DNA of 64,000 nt from Nocardiopsis coralli (GCF_014892575.1 NZ_JADBGI010000007.1:124001-188000); one strand, 5' to 3'; counted from the stretch's first letter, positions 33,057-42,716 are shown. A program made the numbers and translations. Notes: generated by a model not told the origin, from the letters alone.

Positions 33057-33893
33057 TCAGCCGCTGTAGGAGTGCTGGTCCTCGGGGAAGCTGCCCTCCC
33101 GGACCTCCTCGGCGTAGGTCTCGGCCGCATCGCGCAGCGACGCACGCAGGTCGGTGAAGGTCTTGACGAACTTCGGGGTCCAGTCGCTCAGGCCGGCCAT
33201 GTCCTGCCAGACCAGCACCTGAGCGTCGGTCGAGGCGCCCGCGCCGATCCCGACCGTCGGGACACCGAGCTCCTCGGTCACGCGCGCGCCCAGGTCGGCC
33301 GGGACCGCCTCCAGCACGACCGCGAACGCACCCGCGTCCTCCATCGCCCGGGCGTCGGCGAGCAGCTGGTCCGCGGCCTCACCGCGGCCCTGCACCCGGA
33401 ACCCGCCCAGGGTGTTGACCGACTGCGGCGTCAGACCCACGTGCGCCATGACCGGGACCCCGGCCCTGACCAGCAGTTCCACCTGCGGGGCGACCTCCGC
33501 GCCGCCCTCGAGCTTGACCGCCTGGGCCCGGCCCTCCTTCATGAAGCGGGTCGCGGTCTCCAGGGCCTGTTGGGGCGAGCCCTCGTAGGAGCCGAAGGGG
33601 AGATCGGCCACGACCATGGCACGTTGCGTGGACCGTGCCACCGCCGCCACCAGGGGCAGGAGTTCGTCGACCGAGACGGGCACGGTCGTGTCGTAGCCGT
33701 AGACGACGTTGGCGGCCGAGTCGCCCACGAGCAGGACGGGGATGCCCGCCTCGTCGAAGATCCGGGCGCTCATCGCGTCGTAGGAGGTCAGCATCGGCCA
33801 GCGCTCTCCGCGCCCCTTGGCCGAGGCCAGGTCGCGCACGGTCACACGCCGGTTGGTGACCCCTCCGTAGAGGGCGGTGCCTGTGGTGTTCAT
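33057..33893 (-). CDS. panB: 3-methyl-2-oxobutanoate hydroxymethyltransferase
   Basis: ATG 33893 ([19 protein letters not shown]) is preceded by AAGGAACG; upstream in-frame sequence is non-homologous. The 278-residue TIM-barrel enzyme makes ketopantoate from 2-oxoisovalerate and methylene-tetrahydrofolate, the first committed step to pantothenate and CoA. Recognisable segments are [40 protein letters not shown] (metal ligand Asp), [25 protein letters not shown] with the catalytic-site Lys, [20 protein letters not shown] and [17 protein letters not shown] (Glu). Its substrate is the keto acid of valine, linking it to branched-chain metabolism. No panC or panD is adjacent. Confidence 0.95.
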   Translation of the reverse strand: MNTTGTALYGGVTNRRVTVRDLASAKGRGERWPMLTSYDAMSARIFDEAGIPVLLVGDSAANVVYGYDTTVPVSVDELLPLVAAVARSTQRAMVVADLPFGSYEGSPQQALETATRFMKEGRAQAVKLEGGAEVAPQVELLVRAGVPVMAHVGLTPQSVNTLGGFRVQGRGEAADQLLADARAMEDAGAFAVVLEAVPADLGARVTEELGVPTVGIGAGASTDAQVLVWQDMAGLSDWTPKFVKTFTDLRASLRDAAETYAEEVREGSFPEDQHSYSG

Positions 33894-34185
33894 CTGTGAT
33901 CGTTCCTTACGTGTCCTCGAGGCACCTCGTGGGTGTCCCCGGGCGTTGTGGACGATTGTTGTGGCCGCGCCGGAACGCGGTGCCCGCATCATCGCACGGT
34001 GCGTTCCGGGCGCCCTCTGTCGGGTGGAACCCCGATGCGGCCCCGGTTCATCCCTGCAGCGCGTGCGCCCGCGGGTGTGTGACGGACGGGGCGCACGGGA
34101 CAGCGGTGGCGCCCCCTGGCCTGCTCGCCCCGCACAGAGCTGGGTAGGGTCACAAAGCACTGCCGGAGCGCACAGGGACGGTGAC

Positions 34186-35766
34186 GTGGACCGAGAGACA
34201 GCCCATCGCCGCAGATGGGGCGCGCTCGCCGTGCTCATCATCTGCCTGCTGGTGCTCGTGGCCGACAACACGATCCTCAACGTGGCGCTGCGTGTGCTCT
34301 CCGACCCCGAGCAGGGTGTGGGCGCGAGCCAGTCCCAGCTGGCGTGGGCGATCAACTCCTACACCCTGGTCTTCGCCGGACTGCTGTTCACCTTCGGGGT
34401 GCTCGGCGACCGGTGGGGACGGCGGCGCCTGCTCGCCTCCGGGCTGTTCGTCTTCGGTGCGGCCTCGGCGCTGTCGGCCTACTCCCAGAGCCCCGAGCAG
34501 CTCATCGCCGCCCGCGCCGCGATGGGGTTCGGTGCGGCGATGGTCATGCCGCAGACGCTGTCGATCATCACCGACGTGTTCCCGTCCGACGAACGCCCGC
34601 GTGCCATCGGGATCTGGGCCGGGGCGGTCGGGCTGGCGCTGGCGATCGGGCCCACCGCGGGCGGCCTGCTGCTGGAGAACTTCTGGTGGGGATCGATCTT
34701 CCTCATCAACGTGCCCTTCGTCCTGGTCGGGCTGTCGCTGATCTTCGTGCTCATCCCGGAGTCGCGCGACGAGGCCCCCGGACGCCTGGACCTGGTCGGG
34801 GTCCTGCTGTCGATCCCGGGCCTGGTGCTGCTCATCTACGGCGTCATCACGGCGGGGGAGCGGGCCTCGCTGACCGACCCCGACGTGGTCGTGGCGCTGT
34901 TGGGCGGGCTCGGGGTGCTCACGCTCTTCGTGCTGCACGAGAAGCGGGTGGACAACCCCTCGCTGGACGTGCGCTTCTTCCGCGATCCGCGGTTCAGCGT
35001 CTCCATCGCCGTGATCCTGCTGCTGTTCTTCAGCATGGCCGGGATCATCTTCTTCATGAGCTTCTACTGGCAGAGCGTGCGCGAGTTCAGCCCGCTCGTG
35101 GCCGGTCTGCTCGTGCTCCCCTCGGCGGTGGGGCAGATGCTCTTCGCGCCACTGAGCCCGACCCTGGTGCGCAAGGCGGGCCCGCGTGCGGTGGCGGCCG
35201 GCGGCATCGTGGCGGTGTGTCTCTCGTTCGCCTTCTTCGCGGTGATCCAGCAGGACACCCCGATCCCGCTGATCATGCTGTTCTTCTTCACGCAGGCGGC
35301 GGCGATGGCGACGGTGCTCACCCCGGCCACCGACGCGATCGTGTCCTCGGTTCCGCCGGGCAAGGCCGGTGCGGCCTCGGCCGTGCAGAACACCGCCCGC
35401 CAGATCGCCACCGCGCTGGGGGTGGCGGTGCTGGGCGCGGTCATCTCCGTGCACTACCGTTCGGCGCTCTCGCCGGAGCTGCAACGTGTCGCGGCGGAGG
35501 AGGGCGTGCCCGAGGAGCGTGCCGAGACGGCGGGGGAGTCGATCGAGGCGACCATGACGCTGGTCCGGGAGCTCGGTGACGCGGGGCGGGTGCTCGTGGC
35601 CCCGGCCAAGGAGGCCTTCGTCTCGGGCATGCACCTGGCGGCGCTGGTCTCCCTGGCCTTCGGGATCATCGGGCTCGTCGTCGTGCTCATCTGGCTGCCG
35701 CGCTCCTCCGGGGGCGACGGGGGCCGGGGAGGGCGCGGCCAGGGTTCCGGGACACGTTCGGGGTGA
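34186..35766 (+). CDS. MFS drug-exporter family protein (DHA2, 14 helices)
   Basis: GTG 34186 ([18 protein letters not shown]) follows AGGGACGGTGAC; a -10-like TAGGGT lies at 34143-34148. The 526-residue protein has 14 predicted helices. The family motifs are [14 protein letters not shown] (motif A) and [20 protein letters not shown] (DHA2 signature), with [18 protein letters not shown] (motif C, antiporter) after helix 4-5. It would export amphipathic drugs or metabolites using the proton gradient. A Rrf2/NsrR gene begins 23 bp downstream in the same direction, but no local TetR or MarR partner is visible. Confidence 0.92.
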   Translation: MDRETAHRRRWGALAVLIICLLVLVADNTILNVALRVLSDPEQGVGASQSQLAWAINSYTLVFAGLLFTFGVLGDRWGRRRLLASGLFVFGAASALSAYSQSPEQLIAARAAMGFGAAMVMPQTLSIITDVFPSDERPRAIGIWAGAVGLALAIGPTAGGLLLENFWWGSIFLINVPFVLVGLSLIFVLIPESRDEAPGRLDLVGVLLSIPGLVLLIYGVITAGERASLTDPDVVVALLGGLGVLTLFVLHEKRVDNPSLDVRFFRDPRFSVSIAVILLLFFSMAGIIFFMSFYWQSVREFSPLVAGLLVLPSAVGQMLFAPLSPTLVRKAGPRAVAAGGIVAVCLSFAFFAVIQQDTPIPLIMLFFFTQAAAMATVLTPATDAIVSSVPPGKAGAASAVQNTARQIATALGVAVLGAVISVHYRSALSPELQRVAAEEGVPEERAETAGESIEATMTLVRELGDAGRVLVAPAKEAFVSGMHLAALVSLAFGIIGLVVVLIWLPRSSGGDGGRGGRGQGSGTRSG

Positions 35767-35773
35767 AGCGCTC

Positions 35774-35794
35774 CGCATACCTTGGGGGTATGCG
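35774..35794. promoter_or_regulatory. Inverted repeat over the nsrR start codon
   Basis: CGCATACC, 5 nt, GGTATGCG: a perfect 8-bp dyad covering the ATG at 35790. TACCTT (35778-35783) ends 6 nt before the ATG, so it may also be the -10 of a leaderless nsrR transcript. The G5 run with flanking ATACC/GGTAT resembles CsoR-type operators as much as an NsrR site. Confidence 0.5.
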
Positions 35795-36236
35795 CCTGAC
35801 CGCCTTCACCGACGTCTCCCTCCGCCTGGTCATGCGGCTGGCCGTGGCCGAGGAGGGCGAACGCCTGACCACACGGGCCGCGTCGGGCATGCTCTCGGTG
35901 CCCTACACCCACATGGCCAAGGCCGTGGCCCGGCTGTCCGACCTGGGGATCGTCGAGGCCCGGCGCGGCCGCGGGGGAGGCCTGCTGCTGACCGAGGCGG
36001 GACGTGCGTCCTCCGTCGGCGCGATCGTGCGCGAACTCGAGGGTGACGGGGATCTCGCCGGATGCGAGGACGACCCGCCCTGCCCGCTGCGTGAGGCCTG
36101 CCGCCTGCGGGGTGCGCTGGCCCAGGCGCGCGAGGCGTTCTACGCATCGTTGGACCAGGTCACCGTGGCTTCCCTGGTGGAATCCCCCACACGTCGTGCC
36201 CTGACACTGTTGCGCGAACCGCCCGCCGGCACCTGA
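35790..36236 (+). CDS. nsrR: NsrR, Rrf2-family nitric-oxide-sensing repressor
   Basis: The 148-residue protein starts MRLTAFTDVSLRLVMRL. Asp8 and three cysteines, Cys92, Cys98 and Cys104, in the C-x5-C-x5-C pattern GCEDDPPCPLREAC, are the ligands known for the [4Fe-4S] cluster of NsrR. The winged helix (ASGMLSVPYTHMAKAVARLS, then the wing EARRGRGGGLLL) is complete. NO destroys the cluster and releases DNA. The flavohaemoprotein gene follows by 236 bp in the same direction with an NsrR-like site in front, so Hmp is the clear target. IscR/RsrR-type Rrf2 proteins lack this exact ligand set. Confidence 0.93.
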   Translation: MRLTAFTDVSLRLVMRLAVAEEGERLTTRAASGMLSVPYTHMAKAVARLSDLGIVEARRGRGGGLLLTEAGRASSVGAIVRELEGDGDLAGCEDDPPCPLREACRLRGALAQAREAFYASLDQVTVASLVESPTRRALTLLREPPAGT

Positions 36237-36415
36237 GCCGGACCGGGCCGGAGGTCGGGTCCCGCGGGGCGCCGGAAGTCCCGGCGGAGCCGGGCCCGCG
36301 TCCCGCGCGTACAAGGCCGTCCGGCCCTGCCCGATCGCGGCGTCGTCGCAGTACAACGGTGGCGCTGAGGTGTCCTTGGGGCCACCCCGGTGAGAGCTCT
36401 CCAGGGCCCGGATTT

Positions 36416-36438
36416 AATCTGCATTTCAGATACCAATT
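36416..36438 (+). promoter_or_regulatory. NsrR-like operator upstream of hmp
   Basis: An 11-1-11 element, AATCTGCATTT-C-AGATACCAATT, lies 35 bp before the hmp ATG. It contains the TGCATTT core and keeps most positions of the enterobacterial NsrR consensus (AANATGCATTT and its mirror), as I recall that consensus. An overlapping perfect dyad CAGATA-N5-TATCTG occupies 36427-36443. The position over or near the transcription start fits repression. Confidence 0.7.
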
Positions 36439-36472
36439 ATCTGGTCCGGGTCACCCCGGAGAAGGAGGACGC

Positions 36473-37651
36473 ATGCTCTCCGCAGAGTCCGCAGCCACCG
36501 TCCGCGCCACCCTCCCGGTCGTCGCCGAACACCTCGACACCATCACCGCCCGCTTCTACGACGGGATGCTCGGCCAACACCCCGAACTGCTCGACGGCAT
36601 GTTCAACCGCGCCAACCAGGCCAACGGGGACCAGCGCAGGGCCCTGGCCGCCTCCATCGCCGGGTTCGCCACCGCCCTCCTCGAGAACCCGGACGAGCGG
36701 CCCGACACCCTGCTCTCGCGCATCGCCCACAAGCACGCCTCCCTCGGCGTGACCGAGGACCAGTACGCACTCGTGCACAAGTACCTGTTCCAGGCCATCG
36801 CCGAGACCCTCGGAGACGCCGCCACACCCGACGTCGTCGCCGCCTGGGACGAGGTCTACTGGCTCATGGCCGGGGCGCTCACCGCCATCGAGGCCCGCCT
36901 CTACGCGGACGGCGGCGCCACCGGCCGCGACGTCTGGCGGCCCTGGCGTGTGACCGACCGCGCCCCGCAGAGCCCCGACACCGTCGCCCTCGGCCTCGAA
37001 CCCGAGGACGGGGGAGAGGCGCCGGCCTTCCGTGCCGGCCAGTACGTCAGCGTGCAGGTGCAGATGCCCGACGGGGTGCACCAGGCCCGCCAGTACTCCC
37101 TGACCGGGTGGGACGGCCGCCGGCGCCGCATCACCGTCAAGCGGCTGCGCGCCGGCCGGAACCCCGCCGGCGAGGTGTCGACCCTCCTGCACGACGCCGC
37201 CCCGGGGGACAGACTCATGGTCTCCACACCGGCGGGCGACGTCACGGTTCCCGGCGGCGAACACCCGCTCGTGCTCGTGTCCGCGGGGATCGGCTGCACC
37301 CCGATGCTCGCGATGCTGCACCACCTGGCCGAGGCCGGCAGCTCGCGCGAGGTCCTCGTCCTGCACGCCGACCACGGCCCCGACCAACACCCGCACCGCG
37401 ACGAGACGGCCGTGCTCGTCGACACCCTGCCCGGCGCGAGCTCGCACACCTGGTACGAGGACGGCGGCGGTGACCACCGCGGACGTATGGACCTTTCGGA
37501 GATCGACGTCCCCGCGGGCGCCGAGGTCTTCCTGTGCGGCCCGCTGCCGTTCATGCGGGACGTGCGCGCCCAGTTCCTCGACGCGGGTGTGCCGCCGCGC
37601 CGGGTCCACTACGAGGTCTTCGGCCCCGACCTCTGGCTCGGCGCCGCCTGA
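36473..37651 (+). CDS. hmp: Flavohaemoprotein, nitric oxide dioxygenase
   Basis: ATG 36473 follows GAAGGAGGAC. The 392-residue protein oxidises NO to nitrate with O2 and NAD(P)H. The globin domain (1-140) has Tyr29 at B10, Gln near position 54 at E7 and proximal His88 in IAHKHASLG. The ferredoxin-reductase part has the FAD motif RQYSLTG (about 201-207) and the nicotinamide-binding AGIGCTPMLAMLHH. The C-terminal FLCGPLPFMRDV and YEVFGPDLW close the fold. It is controlled by the adjacent NsrR through the 36416-36438 site. It defends against nitrosative stress and is cytoplasmic. Confidence 0.96.
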   Translation: MLSAESAATVRATLPVVAEHLDTITARFYDGMLGQHPELLDGMFNRANQANGDQRRALAASIAGFATALLENPDERPDTLLSRIAHKHASLGVTEDQYALVHKYLFQAIAETLGDAATPDVVAAWDEVYWLMAGALTAIEARLYADGGATGRDVWRPWRVTDRAPQSPDTVALGLEPEDGGEAPAFRAGQYVSVQVQMPDGVHQARQYSLTGWDGRRRRITVKRLRAGRNPAGEVSTLLHDAAPGDRLMVSTPAGDVTVPGGEHPLVLVSAGIGCTPMLAMLHHLAEAGSSREVLVLHADHGPDQHPHRDETAVLVDTLPGASSHTWYEDGGGDHRGRMDLSEIDVPAGAEVFLCGPLPFMRDVRAQFLDAGVPPRRVHYEVFGPDLWLGAA

Positions 37652-37671
37652 GCCGGGCCGCCGGGAGGTGT

Positions 37672-37700
37672 CCCGGGCCGGTACCCGGAACCGGCCCGGG
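37672..37700 (+). terminator. Terminator of hmp
   Basis: An 11-bp perfect stem (CCCGGGCCGGT/ACCGGCCCGGG) with a 7-nt loop starts 20 bp after the hmp stop and ends 5 nt before the -10-like CATACT of the next gene. Confidence 0.7.
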
Positions 37701-37716
37701 CCGACATACTGGGCCC

Positions 37717-40629
37717 ATGCCCCCCGAGACGATCCCGCCCTCCGCCGACCGCTCCGCCTTCGTCGGCCGCGACCACCACGTCACCGCCCTGCTCGAGGAC
37801 GCCCTCGACGTGCTCGACGGCGGGGCCCGGGCCGTGTTCGTGCGCGGTGAGGCCGGGGTCGGCAAGACGCGCCTGGTCGACGAGTACCTCCGGCGCACCC
37901 CGCTCGGTTCCCGCGCCGTCGGCGGGTGTGTGGAGTCCGGGACCGACGCCGTCGCCTTCGCCCCGGTCACGTCCGTGCTGCGCCCCCTGGCCCGTGACCA
38001 CGCCCCGACACCGGTCGAGGCGCGCGAGCTCGCCCGCATCCTGCCGGAGCTCGGCGAGGTCTCCACCGTGCCCGACGACGGACGCATCCGCCTGTTCGAG
38101 TCGGTGCTGACCTTCCTGGAACGCTGCGCCGAGGCGGGCGACGGAACCCGGCCCGGCCTCTGTGTGGTGCTGGAGGACCTCCACTGGGCCGACGCCTCCA
38201 CCCGCGACCTGCTGCTGTTCCTCCTGCGGAACCCGGGCCGGGCCCCGCTCCAGATCCTCGCCACGGTCCGCACCGACGACGTGCACCGCACCCACCCGCT
38301 GCGCAGGCTCGTGCCCGACATGGTCCGCCTGCCCCGCGTGGGCACCGCCGACCTCGAACCCCTCGACGTGGCCGGCGTCGCCGCCCAGGTCACCGCCCTG
38401 CGCGGGCACGCTCCCGCCGACGCCGAGGCCGAACGCCTGCACGGGCGCAGCGGCGGCAACCCGCTCTTCGTCGAGGCCCTGATCACGGGCGGCGACGGCG
38501 GGTCGGGGATCCCCGAGGGCCCGCGCGAACTCATGCTGCGCCGGGTCGAGGCCCTGTCCTCCGGGGCCCGGTCCGTGCTGGGGACCGCCGCACTCATCGG
38601 CACCCGGGTCCCGCACACACTCCTGGCCGCTGCGGCCGCACGGTCCGGTGTGGGTGAGGAGGACCTCGACGCCGCCCTGCGCGAGGCCGTCGACGCCCGG
38701 GTCCTGCAGGTGGACGGTGACGGCTACACGTTCGGCCACGCCCTGCTGGCCGAGGCCGTGCAGGAGGACCTGCTCCCCGGCGAACGTGTGCGCACCCACC
38801 GCAACCTCGCCGACGCCCTCGACGCCGGGGTGCCCGGGTTGGCCGAACCCGCACGCGACCGGCTCCTGGCCCGCCACGCCACCCTGGCCCACGACCACGA
38901 GCGCGCCTTCCGGGCCACCTGGGCCGTGGTCGCCCGCGACGAGCACACCCCCGGCCACCCCGAACAGCTGGACCTGCTCGAACGCCTCCTGGAGCTGTAC
39001 GAAGCTGTTCCCGCCACCGCGGCCGAGATCGGTGCGACCCGCGCCGACCTCCTGCGCCGCGCCGCCACCGCCGCCCACCTGGCCGGGCGCGCCCGCCGCG
39101 CCCGGGACCACGCCACCGCGGGCCTGGCCGAGCTCGGCGCCGACGGCGACACCCCGCCCGCGTCCGAGCACCGCATCGCCGCCGCCCTGCTCCGGCTGAC
39201 CAGGGCGCGTGTCCTGCGCACCCTCGGCCAGGACGGCGACCTGGAGGACCTCGACGCCGCCGCAGTCCTCTTCGGCGAGGACCACACCGGCCGGATCGCC
39301 GTCGACGCCGCCCGTGCGGCCGCCCTCAACGTCCGGGGACGCGAACGGGAGGCCGAGCCGGTCGCCCGCGCAGTGCTGGAGTGGGCCCGGCGCGCGGGTG
39401 ACCCGCACAGCGAGGCCGACGCCCTGGTGACACTCGGCAGTTTCTGGATCGGGGAGGACGCCGACGAGCGCGAGCACCTGCTGCGCCGTGGGATCGCCCT
39501 GGCCGCCCGCATCGGACACGTGCAGACCGAGCTGCGCGGCTGGAACAACCTCCAGGTCGCCCTGCACTTCCGGCTCGACCTGCACGCCACGCTGGAGGTC
39601 GCCCGCCGGTCCATGGAACGCCACACCGAACTCGGCGTGGCCCGGACCCGCGGAGCCGAGGCGGCCGGAAACCTCGCCGCGGTCCTGGTGAACCTGGGCC
39701 ACACCGACGCCGCCCACCGTCTGTTCGACCGGTTCCCCGGCGGCGACCTGCCCGTGCGCAGACAGAAGGCCCACATCGCCCTGTCGATCGCGCTGTGGGA
39801 GGGCGACGTGCCCACCTCCCGGCGGCTCCTCGAAGAACTCACCGCCGTGGAGGAGGCCGTGGAGCTGCCGGCCGACCGGCGCATCGTGCGGCTCGCGGCC
39901 CGGCTGCGCCTGTTGGCGGAGGAGGGCGACCTCGACGCGATGGGACCGGTGGCGCGCGCCATGATCGACGGCGAACGGAGCAAGGCCCCGACGCAGGCCA
40001 GCGTCGACGGCATGGCCCACTTCTCCCAGGCCCTCCACCACCTGATGCGCTCGGGCGACCCCGGCCACCGGGCCCTGGCCGAGGAGCTCCGGCCCGGGCT
40101 GGAGCTGTTCCGCCGGGGCGAGGTGTGGGCGCAGACCCCGCGCGGGCGGCTGCGCGAGCAACAGAGCCGTGCCTGGCTGGCCACCGACCCGGCCGAGGCC
40201 CTGCGCCTGTGGGAGGGCTACGCCACCGCCCTGGGCGAGGTCGGGTTCCCCGTACAGCGCACCGTCGCGCTGGGCCGGGCCGCGTCCTTCGCCGCGGAGT
40301 GCGGTCGGGAGGGCGACGCGCGGCGCCTGCTCGTGCTGTGCGACGAGGTCGCGGGACAGTGCGACAACGGTGCCGCCCTGCTGCGCCGCCACGCCGCCCC
40401 CGTGCGTGCCGTGCTCGGCGAGCCGGGCGAGGCCCCGGCCGGCCTGACCCGGCGTGAGCAGGAGGTCCTCGTGCGCCTGGCTGCGGGCGCGACCAACCGG
40501 GAGATCGGGGAGGCCCTGTTCATCTCACCGAAGACGGTGAGCGTGCACATGAGCAACCTGATGTCCAAGCTCGGCGTCACCAACCGCAACGCCGCCGCGG
40601 TGCGCGCCCGCGACCTCGGCCTCACCTGA
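37717..40629 (+). CDS. Large ATP-binding LuxR-family regulator (LAL type)
   Basis: ATG 37717 has CATACT ending 6 nt before it and no Shine-Dalgarno, so it is probably leaderless. The 970-residue protein has an N-terminal AAA/STAND ATPase domain: Walker A GEAGVGKT (44-51) and Walker B region CVVLEDLHWADAST (about 150-163). A long helical repeat middle follows (about 400-880, TPR-like pairs such as DALVTLGSFWIGEDADEREH). The C-terminal LuxR helix-turn-helix comprises LTRREQEVLVRLAAGATNRE, IGEALFISPKTVSVHMSNLM and SKLGVTNRNAAAVRA. LAL proteins are ATP-dependent activators, MalT being the model. No adjacent target operon or biosynthetic cluster is visible, so the regulon is unknown. Confidence 0.92.
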   Translation: MPPETIPPSADRSAFVGRDHHVTALLEDALDVLDGGARAVFVRGEAGVGKTRLVDEYLRRTPLGSRAVGGCVESGTDAVAFAPVTSVLRPLARDHAPTPVEARELARILPELGEVSTVPDDGRIRLFESVLTFLERCAEAGDGTRPGLCVVLEDLHWADASTRDLLLFLLRNPGRAPLQILATVRTDDVHRTHPLRRLVPDMVRLPRVGTADLEPLDVAGVAAQVTALRGHAPADAEAERLHGRSGGNPLFVEALITGGDGGSGIPEGPRELMLRRVEALSSGARSVLGTAALIGTRVPHTLLAAAAARSGVGEEDLDAALREAVDARVLQVDGDGYTFGHALLAEAVQEDLLPGERVRTHRNLADALDAGVPGLAEPARDRLLARHATLAHDHERAFRATWAVVARDEHTPGHPEQLDLLERLLELYEAVPATAAEIGATRADLLRRAATAAHLAGRARRARDHATAGLAELGADGDTPPASEHRIAAALLRLTRARVLRTLGQDGDLEDLDAAAVLFGEDHTGRIAVDAARAAALNVRGREREAEPVARAVLEWARRAGDPHSEADALVTLGSFWIGEDADEREHLLRRGIALAARIGHVQTELRGWNNLQVALHFRLDLHATLEVARRSMERHTELGVARTRGAEAAGNLAAVLVNLGHTDAAHRLFDRFPGGDLPVRRQKAHIALSIALWEGDVPTSRRLLEELTAVEEAVELPADRRIVRLAARLRLLAEEGDLDAMGPVARAMIDGERSKAPTQASVDGMAHFSQALHHLMRSGDPGHRALAEELRPGLELFRRGEVWAQTPRGRLREQQSRAWLATDPAEALRLWEGYATALGEVGFPVQRTVALGRAASFAAECGREGDARRLLVLCDEVAGQCDNGAALLRRHAAPVRAVLGEPGEAPAGLTRREQEVLVRLAAGATNREIGEALFISPKTVSVHMSNLMSKLGVTNRNAAAVRARDLGLT

Positions 40630-40641
40630 GGCCACGACCGC

Positions 40642-41229
40642 TCAGCGGCGTGCGGACCCGCCGGCGCCGGTCAGGTGGGCCACCGAGGCCTCCACGTCCA
40701 CGGCGTTGCGCGGCTGGTTGTAGGGGAGCTTGGACAGCGCCATCGCCATCCCGCACGTGTTGGTCACTGCCGCGAAGGTCAGCCCCGCGCCGATGAAGGC
40801 GGCCACCCACACCGCCGGCTGCCACACCAGGCTCAGCAGCACCGACACCAGGACGATGCTGCCGGCCACCAGGCGCACCTGGCGTTCCAGGGCCCAGCGC
40901 TCCTTGCCGCGCACGACCGGGGCGCCGTCGGCCTCCCAGGCGTTCATCCCGCCGGTCATCACGGAGGCGTCGGTGAACCCGGCCCCGGTGAGGCGGTCGC
41001 GGAACTGCTCGGCGCGCGGTCCCGCCTGGCAGATCAGAACCATCGGCCCGCGGGCGTCGGCGGCGAGGCGTTCCAGGTGCGGCCCGGCCTGGCCCAGGGG
41101 CAGGTTCACGGAGCCGTCGATGTGCGAGCTCTCGTACTCGGCGGGCGTGCGCACGTCGACCACGAGGGTGTCGGGGTCGCGCTCGATAAGGGCGCGCACG
41201 GAAGGGACGTCGGTGGTGCTGCTGGTCAT
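40642..41229 (-). CDS. Membrane-anchored rhodanese (rhodanese-DUF2892, YgaP-like)
   Basis: The 195-residue protein has a rhodanese domain at 1-110 (LVVDVRTPAEYESSHIDGSV, active loop ICQAGPRAE with Cys67) and then two hydrophobic helices, LVAGSIVLVSVLLSLVW and VWVAAFIGAGLTFAAVTN, of the DUF2892 type, so the catalytic domain sits at the cytoplasmic membrane face. The architecture is that of YgaP. It is the last gene of the sulfide locus, and the 113-bp gap before it holds a copy of the GAACCCC..GGGGTAT operator-like block. It probably moves persulfide sulfur made or consumed by the CstB-like enzyme. Its stop nearly abuts that of the convergent LAL gene. Confidence 0.88.
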   Translation of the reverse strand: MTSSTTDVPSVRALIERDPDTLVVDVRTPAEYESSHIDGSVNLPLGQAGPHLERLAADARGPMVLICQAGPRAEQFRDRLTGAGFTDASVMTGGMNAWEADGAPVVRGKERWALERQVRLVAGSIVLVSVLLSLVWQPAVWVAAFIGAGLTFAAVTNTCGMAMALSKLPYNQPRNAVDVEASVAHLTGAGGSARR

Positions 41230-41292
41230 GCGGGAACTCCGGTTCCGGACGTGTGGGTCGGCAAGGGCGGGCGGGGACGTGTACGGGTTCTG

Positions 41293-41321
41293 GAACCCCG
41301 GGGGGTATCCCGAGGGTACAC
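41293..41321 (-). promoter_or_regulatory. CstR/CsoR-type operator before the membrane rhodanese gene
   Basis: GAACCCCGGGGGGTAT (41293-41308) plus TCCCGAGGGTACA matches the block between cstR and cstB almost base for base. It lies 64 bp before the rhodanese start. The shared sequence strongly suggests one regulator for both promoters. Confidence 0.65.
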
Positions 41322-41342
41322 GTCCCCCTGGATCACGAACGT

Positions 41343-42716
41343 TCAGGCGGCGAGCATGCGGTAGGCGTGGTAGCCGCCCACGAGGTCGGCGACCTGCGCG
41401 TGCCCCTGCGCGCGCAGGTGGCTGGCGGCGACGCTGGAACGGTAACCGCCGGCGCAGTGCACGACGATCGGCCGGTCGGCGGGCAGCTCCCCGCCGCGCT
41501 CGGGAAGGTGGGCCAGCGGGATGTGCACCGCGCCCTCGATGAAGCCGCCCTCGCGCTCGGCCGAACCGCGCACGTCCACCACCACGGGGGCGTCCTCCGC
41601 CTCGAGCATGCGGGCGAGCTCTGCGGCCTCCACCCGCGGGGCGCGCTCCACCTCACCGGGAACGGAGGCCATCGCGGCCTCGGGGCGCTCGAGGTACCCG
41701 GCGATGGTGTCCAGTCCCACGCGGGCCAGGCGGGTCACGGCCTCCTGCTCCTGCCCGGCGGCGGCCACGACCAGGATCTCCGAGCCGGGCTCGACCATCA
41801 TCCCGGAGGTCTCGGCGAAGCGGCCGTCGGTGCCCACGTTGAGCGCCCCGCGCAGGTGCCCGGCGGAGAACGACTGGTGGTCACGGGCGTCGACGACCAC
41901 TGCGCCCGCGGCACGCAGGCGCAGGAACGCCTCCGCGTCCAACGGCCGGGCCAGGGCCTCGACGTCGACCGGGTCGCGGTCCTGCCGGTTGCGGGCGGCG
42001 TCGTAGGAGAAGTACGCCGGGATCGCCTCCTGGCCCTCCCTCACCAGCTCCACGAAGTCCGCCTCGCTCATCGGCTGCACCGCGTAGTTGGTACGCCGCT
42101 GGTCGCCGATCGTGGACTGCCGCTCCGTCGAGATGTTCTTGCCGCACGCCGAACCGGCGCCGTGCCCGGGGAAGAGCCGGGTGGCGTCGGGCAGGGCCAT
42201 GAGCTTGTTGTGCACCGAGTCGTAGAGCATCGGCGCGAGCTTCTCGGGGGAATGCCCGAACGAGGCTGCGAGGTCGGGACGGCCCACGTCGCCGATGAAC
42301 AGCGCGTCGCCGGTCAGTACCCCGTAGGGCACGGTGTCCCCGCCGCGCTCGTACACCACGAGGCTGATGGACTCGGGGGTGTGGCCGGGCGTGTGCAGGA
42401 CCTCCACCTCGACCTCGCCCAGCGTGATGCGCTCGCCCTCGGCCAGACCCCGGAAGGCGAACTCCGCCTCGGCGGTCTCCCCGTAGCCGATCCAGGCGCC
42501 GGTGCGTTCGGCGATCTCGAAGTGCCCGGAGATGAAGTCCGCGTGCAGGTGGGTGTTGATCACCCCCACGACGTCGAGGCCTTGGTCGCGTGCGTCGTCG
42601 AGGTACTCGTCCACGTCGATGCGCGGGTCGACCACGACGGCCTTCCCGGTGGTCTCGTCGCCGATGAGGTACGAGGCCTGCGAGAGGCAGTCGAGGTAGT
42701 ACTGGGTCAGGATCAT
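41343..42716 (-). CDS. cstB: Persulfide dioxygenase-rhodanese fusion (CstB-like)
   Basis: ATG 42716 (MILTQYYLDCLSQASYLIGD) gives 457 residues with three domains. The metallo-beta-lactamase domain (1-220) has THLHAD with His56, His58 and Asp60, HTPGHTPES with His112, TGDALFIGDVGRPD and PGHGAGSACG with His185: the mononuclear iron site of persulfide dioxygenases. A first rhodanese domain (about 255-345) has ILVVAAAGQEQEAV where the Cys should be, so it is a pseudo-domain. The second (about 365-457) has the active loop VVHCAGGYRSS with Cys421. This is the exact layout of Staphylococcus aureus CstB, which turns persulfides into thiosulfate. A CstR-like regulator lies just upstream. Confidence 0.9.
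   Translation of the reverse strand: MILTQYYLDCLSQASYLIGDETTGKAVVVDPRIDVDEYLDDARDQGLDVVGVINTHLHADFISGHFEIAERTGAWIGYGETAEAEFAFRGLAEGERITLGEVEVEVLHTPGHTPESISLVVYERGGDTVPYGVLTGDALFIGDVGRPDLAASFGHSPEKLAPMLYDSVHNKLMALPDATRLFPGHGAGSACGKNISTERQSTIGDQRRTNYAVQPMSEADFVELVREGQEAIPAYFSYDAARNRQDRDPVDVEALARPLDAEAFLRLRAAGAVVVDARDHQSFSAGHLRGALNVGTDGRFAETSGMMVEPGSEILVVAAAGQEQEAVTRLARVGLDTIAGYLERPEAAMASVPGEVERAPRVEAAELARMLEAEDAPVVVDVRGSAEREGGFIEGAVHIPLAHLPERGGELPADRPIVVHCAGGYRSSVAASHLRAQGHAQVADLVGGYHAYRMLAA

Noticed and set aside
33894-34355. N-terminal extension of PanB
   Set aside because: The frame is open but encodes Ser/Arg-rich sequence unrelated to PanB and covers the MFS promoter; ATG 33893 has a Shine-Dalgarno and the family N-terminus.
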